NCBI RefSeq assembly: GCF_001513965.1 | Contig: NZ_KQ948031.1 | Location: forward strand, 64,504 to 128,503 | Source: Streptomyces cellostaticus | GTDB lineage: Bacteria; Actinomycetota; Actinomycetes; Streptomycetales; Streptomycetaceae | Length of the DNA stretch: 64,000 nt | Direction of reading: 5' to 3' | Part shown: piece after piece, positions 42,401 to 49,698 of the stretch | Numbering within the stretch: the stretch's first letter is position 1 | How the letters are laid out: each line of letters starts with the position of its first letter | Made by a program: the position numbers and the translations under genes | The notes under the pieces: model-generated | Seen by the model: only the letters and a program-made list of their open reading frames with translations | Told to the model about the DNA's origin: nothing | Databases searched by the model: none

Positions 42401-44424
42401 GGCACGGCGAGGACCGCGCGCTGAACGATGCCCTCTCCGGTGTCATCGGCATGTACGGCTGGTGGCATGGAGAACGGTGGAGCGTGCTGCGTCAGATCCG
42501 GGCGGTGAACCACGTGCTGTCCGGGAAGTCCGCCGAAGGCAAACGACTGCCCGACCGGGAGCAGCTCCCCGCTGTCGGCGGCGGCTGGCTCAGCGACGAG
42601 CACACCATCCCCGGGATCGGCATGGTGTGGCCGCCCGTACTGGGTGTCCTGCGGGCGCTCGCCCACCGGGCCGCCTCGCCCGCGCTGACCGAGGCCCGAC
42701 GGGAGTCGCTGCTCCTGTTGTTCGAGGCGGTCACCGAAGGTCCGCTCCTGTCGGCCGACGGCGTGCTCCGGGAGATCGTCCTGGGCGAGCCACACGACAA
42801 GCAGCAGCGGGCCGGCCAGGTGCTGCGCCGTGACGGCCGCACGGTGGTGATCCTCGGCTGCAAGAACATCGACGTCCAGCGGGACCGGGTGAACTGGCTG
42901 GCGCTGGACCACGACCCGTCCGGCGCGTTCGGTGCGATCGCCCACTTCACGCTGGAGAGCGAGGTCCGGCACGCCTCGACGGTCTCCGCCGAGGACCTCG
43001 CCACACTCGCCCGGCTGGTCCGGGACAAGGGCGCCACCCCTTGGCGGCCCGAGGCACCCGAGGCGCTGGTGGCGGCGACCCACGGCGGACTGGGGCCGCT
43101 CCAGTCCACCGCGCTGCTGGCCGGCCTGCCGCACGAGCCCGGCGCCGAGGAACTGGCCACCATCGGACTGAAGCCCCGGCAGTGCGAGTTCGCCGTCGCC
43201 CGGGTGAACACCCTGGAACCCGCGGAGCGCAACGCCCTCCTGGGCGCCCTCCTGCCCGCGGATCCCGCCGGCCTGTGGACCTCCGGGCCCGACACGGAGG
43301 CCGTGGGCCGGATGTGGGCCGAGCGCTTCGGCTCCCTCGTCCGCGTACCGGAGGAACTCGCCGCCGACCTGGCCGGAACGGGCGCCGGTTACGCCGAGGA
43401 GGTGCTCAACCCGACCCGCACCCCCTGGCTCGCCCGCACCACGGTCCTGCGTCCCGACAAGGACGGCAACCTGACCTGGGCGGACCCGAGCGCGATCCCC
43501 GGCCGGCACGATCTGACGGCCGCCGTGAACGCCCTGGCCGCGCTGGCCTACGTGCTGCCGTACGGCCACCCGCTGCGCGCGTCCCTGCCCGACGGGCTCG
43601 CCGCACTGCGCCACCGCATGACCGACCCGGAGCTGCTGCTCGACCTGGACGTCGAGTGGACCGAGAAGGGCGGCTCGACCGCCGTCGAACTGCGCAAGGC
43701 CTACGGCCTCCCGGCGACCGGGGGCGCCGACGCGCACGGCCTCACCCGGGTCGGCGAGGCGATCGTCCTGCGCCCCTGGTACCAGGACACGGAGACGGTC
43801 CTGGTCCGCCCGGCCGCGCTCAGCGGCCCCGACGACGCCGTGTTCGGGCTGCTGGAAGGCCTGGTCGGCGGCGCGCGCGGTCACGGCCTGCGGATGCTGC
43901 GCACGCTCCTGGGCGAGCAGCTGGCCCGGGCCGTCGAGGCCGGCGTCGGCACCGAGGGCCCTTCGGGCTACGCCCAGGACCCGACCGTCGCCGCTCCCGC
44001 CCTCGTCGCCGAGGTCGCCGCGGCGCACGGCCTGGGCGAGGACGCGGCGGCCCTCTACCTCCAGCTGCTGGCGCTGCCCGATCCGACGGACCGCAACTGC
44101 GTCCGCTGGACCGGCTGGAAGCCCGCCCGGACGAAGAAGGCCCGGGCGGAGCTGGCCGCGACGGATCTGGTCGTTCAGGCCAAGCGGTCGCGTGCCGGGC
44201 GGACCCTGTTCCTGCCCTGCGGCTGGCGCGACCTGAAGTCGCCCGCGCTGCCGGTGGAGACCTGGAAGGAGGGCCTGTACCCGGTCCTCGGCCAGCGGCG
44301 CGCCCTGCCTCTGCTGCCGGTGCCCGAGCTGTTCGCGAGCGCCTGGGACCGCGTCCGCGGCGGGGACGCCCCTGCGTACGAGGAGCTGACCACGCGGGCC
44401 ACGCGCAGGGGGCGGCGCCGATGA
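39433..44424 (+). CDS. Very large 1663-aa uncharacterised protein of the yeh-like operon
   Basis: A 1663-aa soluble protein with no signal peptide or membrane helices. It is mainly alpha-helical, with many short Leu/Ala-rich helices of HEAT-like spacing (for example LLRLLEIM-type and EEVLRVTALALAGRQEALAR segments), plus a beta-rich insertion at ~560-800. I recognise no catalytic motif. Position between DUF4132 and the MoxR ATPase suggests a scaffold or client-binding subunit; E. coli YehI is a comparably large DUF4132 protein, so this gene and the previous one may together replace it. That comparison is inference. Confidence 0.7.
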   Translation: MNTYEETTAAALLDAGAVLPPGSTAREDADSLTVRTYTHPALEDRQVVRLVPGTLGEAEDLALEFLGLAREPEAPEVGQVRKETLGFPAWALVNDPANGHHALALVKDVERLARQAKSRPGNAKEGFERLGERLGRAVPHFLPTFYEQAARIFLEHENTTYAAAFFGKAREAERVHALAVDEERQRAVFLEFAFAGALTVKALKEHVKDLARRLDPAAAWAQFRQLTVERCAAGMPPYASLPQDARGLIKAAGLDRSTEECALVADLLASPAAVRAPASFWNSYRSVLPVFAERRPAVRTRLLEIMPAGLGREVEDDEFWLTLLAECGAERLLTDAEAAEEYGVDPADWLSRWASFRKHGGSFSRRSPATLALVERMAAPLRAGGRAVDLFTGRWHAGADLDLLDLCVAEGVPLTVPGAEVNVYLPLTDWLKDTRTGRRDLVAVAADPRFGRLLHQAVDTVGKDAQSSELLKAVAAHPVLSVVLRAWLEEAAGDVTRATGLPAARSALDRLRPFRSIASGVSPDAVARVAGHEVAPLLGRTLRAGILDELGWPALDEALELLDAETRKDADNTLTIHEAWPALILVRRHKAVVVGPDRVLLGHDLRLPQDLDRWQRPRFRYADGELLVMWRQGSKQHGYWSARPAEVFELGGEQLPSYWSGNEGDTPSIPLPGGGRATGGRTLHAGDTVLPPSRAVIGDGTTLWRQGRQGRETVWLEYDPATGTHGRASLPALLRSGIREDASLQPGWCEVLPLQPGLEHSPFGTDGTVLGRWVRLEGRGEEARRTAGTPDGRTVSLPTAGNGRAGAVPLGALRMPGGAEPVVAQMHRQVGLFAADDTSRGDELGRVTPGETGNEFAAGSRLVPPLAFWHALRPRDEQGSAVLRALTDEEAAEVLRVTALALAGRQEALARAGSDEAAKAAVPSADQVALGAVALALPGCTDGRLLAGIACLVRVALRLTESATAFATPPRERPHKPSGTEEMFADYSPRHGEDRALNDALSGVIGMYGWWHGERWSVLRQIRAVNHVLSGKSAEGKRLPDREQLPAVGGGWLSDEHTIPGIGMVWPPVLGVLRALAHRAASPALTEARRESLLLLFEAVTEGPLLSADGVLREIVLGEPHDKQQRAGQVLRRDGRTVVILGCKNIDVQRDRVNWLALDHDPSGAFGAIAHFTLESEVRHASTVSAEDLATLARLVRDKGATPWRPEAPEALVAATHGGLGPLQSTALLAGLPHEPGAEELATIGLKPRQCEFAVARVNTLEPAERNALLGALLPADPAGLWTSGPDTEAVGRMWAERFGSLVRVPEELAADLAGTGAGYAEEVLNPTRTPWLARTTVLRPDKDGNLTWADPSAIPGRHDLTAAVNALAALAYVLPYGHPLRASLPDGLAALRHRMTDPELLLDLDVEWTEKGGSTAVELRKAYGLPATGGADAHGLTRVGEAIVLRPWYQDTETVLVRPAALSGPDDAVFGLLEGLVGGARGHGLRMLRTLLGEQLARAVEAGVGTEGPSGYAQDPTVAAPALVAEVAAAHGLGEDAAALYLQLLALPDPTDRNCVRWTGWKPARTKKARAELAATDLVVQAKRSRAGRTLFLPCGWRDLKSPALPVETWKEGLYPVLGQRRALPLLPVPELFASAWDRVRGGDAPAYEELTTRATRRGRRR

Positions 44425-44477
44425 CCCTCCGCACACCGACCACCACTCGCACCACCCCGAAGGGCACCAGCCGATGA
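44421..44477 (+). CDS. 18-codon bridging mini-ORF (possible translational coupler)
   Basis: ATG at 44421 overlaps the preceding stop as ATGA; 18 codons (MTLRTPTTTRTTPKGTSR) follow, and its own TGA overlaps the MoxR ATG as ATGA again. The peptide is Thr/Arg-rich with no recognisable fold. The double overlap suggests it passes ribosomes across a 49-nt gap rather than making a functional peptide. Confidence 0.35.
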   Translation: MTLRTPTTTRTTPKGTSR

Positions 44478-45643
44478 CCACCGTCCTCGCTCCCGACCCG
44501 GCCCGTCAGATCGTCCCTCCCGAGGACCGTCACGCCACCGAACTCGCCTTCCTCGCCGCGTACGACACCGGGCCGCGTCCGCCCGCGTGGCGGCTCACGC
44601 CGCGGGCCGTGGTCACGTTCGTCATGGGCAGCGGCGGGCAGGCACTGCGGCTGCCCGAGGACGCCGAGGTGCCCGACACGGTGCCGCGGCGCCTGGTGGT
44701 GGAGGGCAAGTTCGTCGGCGACCGGGCGCTGGTGGAGCGGTGCGTCGTCACGCTCGCCGGTGAGCGGGGCCTGCTGCTCGTCGGCGAGCCCGGCACCGCC
44801 AAGTCGATGCTGTCCGAGCTGCTGTCGGCAGCCGTCTGCGGGACCAGCGGCCTGGTGGTGCAGGGGACGGCGGGCACGACCGAGGACCAGCTCAAGTACG
44901 GCTGGAACTACGCCCTGCTGCTCGCGCAGGGGCCCAGCCGGCAGGCGCTGGTGCCGTCGCCGGTGCTCACCGCGATGTCCCGGGGTGCGATCGCCCGGGT
45001 CGAGGAGGTCACCCGCTGCCTGCCCGAGGTCCAGGACTCCCTGGTGTCGCTGCTGTCGGAGCGGCGGATCGCCGTACCCGAACTGGCGGGCGGCGAGGAC
45101 GCGCTGGCGCACGCGGCGCCCGGGTTCAATCTCATCGCCACCGCCAACCTGCGCGACAAGGGCGTCTCCGAGATGTCCGCCGCGCTCAAGCGCCGCTTCA
45201 ACTTCGAGACCGTGGGCCCCATCGGGGACCTCGACGCCGAAACGGCGCTGGTGCGCAGCCAGGCCAGGGCGTCGGTGGAGCGGGCCGGGGCGCCCTTCCA
45301 GGTCGACGACGCCGTGCTGGAGGCTCTGGTCACCGCGTTCCGGGACCTGCGGGAGGGGCGGTCGGCGGAGGGCTGGGAGGTGGAGCGGCCGTCCACGGTG
45401 ATGAGCACCGCGGAGGCCGTGTCCGTCGCCGGCGCGCTGGGCCTGGCCGCGGCGTACTTCCCCGGTGACCGCGACGTCCTCGATCTGCTCCCGGGCCACC
45501 TCCTCGGTGTCGTGCACAAGGACGACCCGGCCGACGCGGCCCGACTGCGCGGCTACTGGGACGGTCCCGTCCGGCGCCGCGCCGAGCAGGGCTCCGCCAC
45601 CTGGCGGACCCTGTGGGACCTGCGCACGGTCCTGGAGGGCTGA
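44474..45643 (+). CDS. MoxR-type AAA+ ATPase (YehL-like)
   Basis: A 389-aa AAA+ protein. Walker A is GEPGTAKS at 104-111. The Walker B position reads AIARVEEVTR, so the usual Asp-Glu pair is Glu-Glu, as I recall for this subfamily. Sensor 1 is FNLIATANLRDKG, and the arginine finger region is ALKRRFNFE. MoxR ATPases work with von Willebrand A partners to mature or remodel protein complexes; the partner is the vWA domain encoded by the next gene. Confidence 0.88.
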   Translation: MTTVLAPDPARQIVPPEDRHATELAFLAAYDTGPRPPAWRLTPRAVVTFVMGSGGQALRLPEDAEVPDTVPRRLVVEGKFVGDRALVERCVVTLAGERGLLLVGEPGTAKSMLSELLSAAVCGTSGLVVQGTAGTTEDQLKYGWNYALLLAQGPSRQALVPSPVLTAMSRGAIARVEEVTRCLPEVQDSLVSLLSERRIAVPELAGGEDALAHAAPGFNLIATANLRDKGVSEMSAALKRRFNFETVGPIGDLDAETALVRSQARASVERAGAPFQVDDAVLEALVTAFRDLREGRSAEGWEVERPSTVMSTAEAVSVAGALGLAAAYFPGDRDVLDLLPGHLLGVVHKDDPADAARLRGYWDGPVRRRAEQGSATWRTLWDLRTVLEG

Positions 45644-45648
45644 CGGCC

Positions 45649-48600
45649 GTGCCCCACGCTTCTCCCGAGGCGGCCGCCCTGGCCCTCACCGACCCGGCGG
45701 CGCCCTACCTGATCGGTGTACGGCACCACGCGCCTTCCCTGGCCGCGGCCGTGCCGGCGCTGCTGGCCGCGGCCGAGCCGGACGTCCTGCTCGTCGAGTT
45801 GCCCGCCGAACTGCAGGACTGGCTGCCCTGGCTCGCCCACGAGGAGACCCGGGCACCGGTCGCCCTCGCCGCCGCGCCCGTCGACGCGGGCGGCGGGCCG
45901 GCGTTCTATCCCTTCGCGGACTTCTCCCCGGAACTGGCGGCGGTGCGGTGGGCGGCACGTCACGGCGTACCGGTCATCGCCTGCGACCTGCCACTCGCGG
46001 ACCGGGCGTGGGCCGGGGAGACACCGGCCCACGCGCCCGGCACCGGGTCGGGGCGTGGTTGTGCGCCGGAGACGGGCAGCAGCGCGACCGAAACAGCGAA
46101 CGGTCCGGCCGGGAGCCGCGGCCCTGCACCACACACGGACGGCAACCCGCCCACGACAACAGACAGCTCCGCAAGCACCAACCCGAGCCGCGGCCCCGCA
46201 CCACACACGGACAACAACCCGCCCACGACGCCAGACAGTCCCGCAAACACCAGCCCGAGCCGCATCTGCGCACCACACACGGACAACAGCACGGCCACGA
46301 CGCCGGGCAGTTCCGCAAGCACCAGCGCGAGCCGCGGCCCCGCACCGCACACGGACAACAACCCGCCTACAACAACAGACAGTCCCGCAAACACCAGCCC
46401 GAACCGCGGCCCCACACCACACACCGACAGCAACCCGCCCACAACAACAGACAGCTCCGCAACCACCAGCCCGAACCGCGGCCCCACACCACACACGGAC
46501 AACAACCCGGCCACGACGCCAGACAGTTCCGTCGGCACCAGTTCGAGCGGCGTCTCCGCACCACGCGCGGACAGCAGCGCGGCCACGACAGCGGACGGTT
46601 CCGCCGTCGGCGGTCTCGCCGGCGCGCTCCGTTCCCGCCTCACCGGCCGCCCCGGTGACGACCTCTGGGACCGGCTGGTCGAGGCCACCGCCCCGGGTTC
46701 GTCGCCGGAGGCCCTGCGGCGGGCCGCGCTGCTCACCGGGTGGGCACTGCGCGCGGACGCGGCGGGCTCGGGCGGGGTGCCGGAGCTGGACCTGCGGCGG
46801 GAACGGTGGATGCGGTCGTGCCTGGCCGCGGCCACGGCGAACGGCGAGCGTGCCGCCGTGGTGGTGGGCGCCTTCCATGCCCCGGCGCTGCTGGCGCCGG
46901 CCGACAGCGACCACGACCGGCCCGTCCCGGCGGACTCGACGTGGACCACCTCCCTCATCCCCTACACCTACGCCCTCCTCGACGAGCGCTCCGGATACCC
47001 CGCCGGTATCCGGGACCCCGAGTGGCAGCACAGGGTGCTGGAAGCCGCCGGTGACCCCGCTGCGCTGGAGGAAGCGCTGACCGGAGCGGCCGTACGGGTG
47101 TGTGCCGAGCTGCGGGCGCTCGGTCACCCCTCCGGGCCCGCCGACGCGCGGGAGATCGTACGGCTCGCCGGTGATCTGGCCCGGCTGCGGGGGCTGCCGG
47201 CGGCGGGCCGGGGCGAACTGGTCGAGGCCGTGCAGACGGTGCTCGCGCAGGGCGAGCCGTACGGGCGGGGTCGGGCCGTCGCACAGGCGATGGAGAAGGT
47301 GCTCGTCGGCAGCCGCGCCGGCCGGCCGGCGCCACAGGCGCCGCGCAGCGGGCTCGCTCCCGCGGTCGAGGCCGAAGTCGCCGCGCTGGGCCTTCCCGGC
47401 CCGGCGGACTCGGGGCCCGGCACCGCCCGCGACCTGCGCCTCGACCCGCTCCGCTCCGACCTGGACCGCCGTCGCGAACTCCTGCTGCGCCGCCTGACGG
47501 TGTGCGCGGTGCCGTACGCGGAGCCCAAGCAGGTCACCGGCGCGGGCGGTGCCGAGGCGCTGACCTCCCGCTGGGAGGTGCGCTGGACGCCCGCCACGGC
47601 GGCCATGCTGACCGGCGCCGGTGTCCGCGGGGTCACCCCTGCCCAGGCCGCCGAGGGCCTGCTGCGCGAGCGGCGGCGCACCGAGCGGGACGAGGGCGGG
47701 CCCACGGGGGCACAGGCCCTGCTCGGCCTGGAGCAGGCGGCGGAGTGCGGGCTGCCGGGCCTGACGGACGAACGGCTCGACGACACAGCCGACGTCCTGC
47801 CGAACTCCGGCACGCTGCCCGAACTCCTCGCCGGACTCGCCCTGTTGGACCGGCTGAGCGCCGGACACATCGCGGGACTGCCGGCCGACGAGGAGCGTAC
47901 GGCACGGGCGGCGGCCGTGGCCGAGCTGCTCACCGCCGCCGCCGTGCGCCAGGTCGACGGCCTCACCGGTTCCGAGGACCCGGCCGACGCCCACGCCCTG
48001 CTGGAACTCGCCCACCGGGCGGACCTGTTGGGGGGAATCCGGCTCACCGACGCGCTCGCCCGGCTGGCCGCCGACGGTTCGCCGTTGATGCGCGGCGCCG
48101 CCGGAGCCGTCCGCGTGCTGCTCGGGCACGAGGATCCGGGCGGCTTCGGTGACCGGGTGGCGTCCTGGGTCGACGGGGCCTGCGACCCCGAGTCCCGCTC
48201 GGCGCTCTCCGCGCGGCTCACCGGACTGCTGACCGCCGCGGGGCAGTTGCTGGAGTCGGCGGCACCCGCGCTGGAGCCGCTGCTGAGCCGGGTCTCGCAG
48301 CTGTCCGACCGGGACTTCCTGGACCGGCTGCCCGCGCTGCGGGGCGGCTTCGACACGCTCAGCCCGGCCGCGCGCGGCCGGCTCCTGTCCACCGTCGAGG
48401 AGCGCCTGGACGAGCGCCACCTGGCCGACACCGGCGCCGTCGATCCGCTCGCGCTGGCCGTCTGGACCCGGGCCGACCTCGCGGCCCGCGAAGCCCTGGA
48501 CGCGTGGGGGCTTCTTCCGCCGCCCCGGCGGCCACAGGCACCCTCGGCCACCGCCGACGCCCCCGGCGCCCCCGGCTCCGGCGGGGACCACCGGCTTGCG

Positions 48601-49698
48601 CCGGCCGACCGATGGCGTCTCGTACTGGGCCGCCGCACCGACCAACTGCCCGCGTCCGCCCGTGCCTTGGCAACGGCGCTGGACGAGCTGTACGGCAGCG
48701 GACGCGGCGAGGGGTGCCGGGGCGACCTCACCGGTCCGGGGGGCGGCGCCGGACGGGAGGCGCCGTATCCCGGGGTGCGGGAGTGGTCCGAGGAACTGGC
48801 GGCGCTGTTCGGACCGGGCATCCGGGAGGAGGTGCTGGCGGCGGCCGCCGCAGCGGGCCGGCCGGACGTGTTCGCGGAGCTCGACCCGGACACCGTACGG
48901 CCCTCCGTCGACCTGCTCCGTTCGGTGCTGCGGCACGCGGGCGGGCTGCCGGAGGCCCGGCTGGCCGCGCTGCGTCCGCTGGTCCGGCGCCTGGTCGACG
49001 CGCTGGCCCGGCAGCTGGCCACGCGGCTGCGCCCGGCCCTGCACGGCACCGCGCTGCCCCGCCCCAGCCGGCGCCCGGGCGGCGGCCTCGACCTGCCCCG
49101 GACGCTGCGGGCCAACCTGGCGACCGCGCGCCGCGCCCCGGACGGCACGGTCCGGGTCATTCCCGAGCGCCCCGTCTTCCGCACCCGGGCCCGAAAGACC
49201 GCCGACTGGCGGCTGATCCTGGTCACCGACGTGTCGGGGTCCATGGAGGCGTCCACCGTCTGGGCGGCGATCACGGCCTCCGTACTGGCCGGGGTGCCCA
49301 CCCTGTCCACGCACTTCCTGGCCTTCTCCACAAAGGTCATCGACCTGACCGACCACGTCGAGGACCCGCTGTCGCTGCTGCTGGAGGTCAGCGTGGGCGG
49401 CGGCACCCACATCGCGGCCGGGCTGCGCCACGCGCGGGAACTGGTCACCGTGCCCTCGCGCACGATCGTCGTGGTGGTCAGCGACTTCGAGGAGGGCTGC
49501 CCGCTCGGCGGACTGCTCGCCGAGGTCCGCGCCCTGGTCGGGGCCGGCTGCCAGGTCCTCGGGTGCGCGAGCCTGGACGACTCCGGCCGGCCTCGGTACT
49601 CCACCGGGGTCGCGGGTCAGTTGGTCGCCGCGGGGATGCCGGTCGCCGCCCTCAGTCCGCTCGAACTCGCCCGCTGGGTAGGGGAGAAGATCGCATGA
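45649..49698 (+). CDS. DUF5682-vWA fusion protein (YehM-YehP-like)
   Basis: A 1349-aa protein. The N-terminus (PYLIGVRHHAPSLAAAVPAL, EPDVLLVELPAELQDWLPWL) is DUF5682. Residues ~156-323 are a 24-aa tandem repeat (separate feature) inserted in a loop. A long helical middle follows. The C-terminal ~160 residues are a vWA domain with intact MIDAS DVSGSM at 1194-1199 and GGGTHIAAG. In E. coli the DUF5682 and vWA proteins (YehM, YehP) are separate; without the repeat this fusion is about their combined length. The GTG start at 45649 follows the MoxR stop by 5 nt. Confidence 0.85.
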   Translation: MPHASPEAAALALTDPAAPYLIGVRHHAPSLAAAVPALLAAAEPDVLLVELPAELQDWLPWLAHEETRAPVALAAAPVDAGGGPAFYPFADFSPELAAVRWAARHGVPVIACDLPLADRAWAGETPAHAPGTGSGRGCAPETGSSATETANGPAGSRGPAPHTDGNPPTTTDSSASTNPSRGPAPHTDNNPPTTPDSPANTSPSRICAPHTDNSTATTPGSSASTSASRGPAPHTDNNPPTTTDSPANTSPNRGPTPHTDSNPPTTTDSSATTSPNRGPTPHTDNNPATTPDSSVGTSSSGVSAPRADSSAATTADGSAVGGLAGALRSRLTGRPGDDLWDRLVEATAPGSSPEALRRAALLTGWALRADAAGSGGVPELDLRRERWMRSCLAAATANGERAAVVVGAFHAPALLAPADSDHDRPVPADSTWTTSLIPYTYALLDERSGYPAGIRDPEWQHRVLEAAGDPAALEEALTGAAVRVCAELRALGHPSGPADAREIVRLAGDLARLRGLPAAGRGELVEAVQTVLAQGEPYGRGRAVAQAMEKVLVGSRAGRPAPQAPRSGLAPAVEAEVAALGLPGPADSGPGTARDLRLDPLRSDLDRRRELLLRRLTVCAVPYAEPKQVTGAGGAEALTSRWEVRWTPATAAMLTGAGVRGVTPAQAAEGLLRERRRTERDEGGPTGAQALLGLEQAAECGLPGLTDERLDDTADVLPNSGTLPELLAGLALLDRLSAGHIAGLPADEERTARAAAVAELLTAAAVRQVDGLTGSEDPADAHALLELAHRADLLGGIRLTDALARLAADGSPLMRGAAGAVRVLLGHEDPGGFGDRVASWVDGACDPESRSALSARLTGLLTAAGQLLESAAPALEPLLSRVSQLSDRDFLDRLPALRGGFDTLSPAARGRLLSTVEERLDERHLADTGAVDPLALAVWTRADLAAREALDAWGLLPPPRRPQAPSATADAPGAPGSGGDHRLAPADRWRLVLGRRTDQLPASARALATALDELYGSGRGEGCRGDLTGPGGGAGREAPYPGVREWSEELAALFGPGIREEVLAAAAAAGRPDVFAELDPDTVRPSVDLLRSVLRHAGGLPEARLAALRPLVRRLVDALARQLATRLRPALHGTALPRPSRRPGGGLDLPRTLRANLATARRAPDGTVRVIPERPVFRTRARKTADWRLILVTDVSGSMEASTVWAAITASVLAGVPTLSTHFLAFSTKVIDLTDHVEDPLSLLLEVSVGGGTHIAAGLRHARELVTVPSRTIVVVVSDFEEGCPLGGLLAEVRALVGAGCQVLGCASLDDSGRPRYSTGVAGQLVAAGMPVAALSPLELARWVGEKIA
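46114..46617 (+). repeat. Seven-unit 72-bp in-frame tandem repeat
   Basis: Contiguous 72-bp units begin at 46114, 46186, 46258, 46330, 46402, 46474 and 46546. The typical unit encodes SRGPAPHTDNNPPTTPDSPA then NTSP (24 aa). Units 1, 2, 4, 5 and 6 are close; 3 and especially 7 are diverged. The multiple is in frame, so the reading frame survives expansion or loss. It makes a Pro/Thr/Asn-rich unstructured insert in DUF5682 and has lower GC than its surroundings. Confidence 0.9.

Noticed and set aside
40150..44481. 1443-codon minus-strand open frame opposite the 1663-aa gene
   Set aside because: Shadow frame with no start signal and low-complexity sequence.
46114..46617. Possible CRISPR array
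   Set aside because: Units are contiguous, in frame and without unique spacers; no cas genes are present.
45553..49431. 1292-codon minus-strand open frame across the DUF5682-vWA gene
   Set aside because: Antisense to recognisable DUF5682 and vWA domains; its repeats only mirror the coding repeat.
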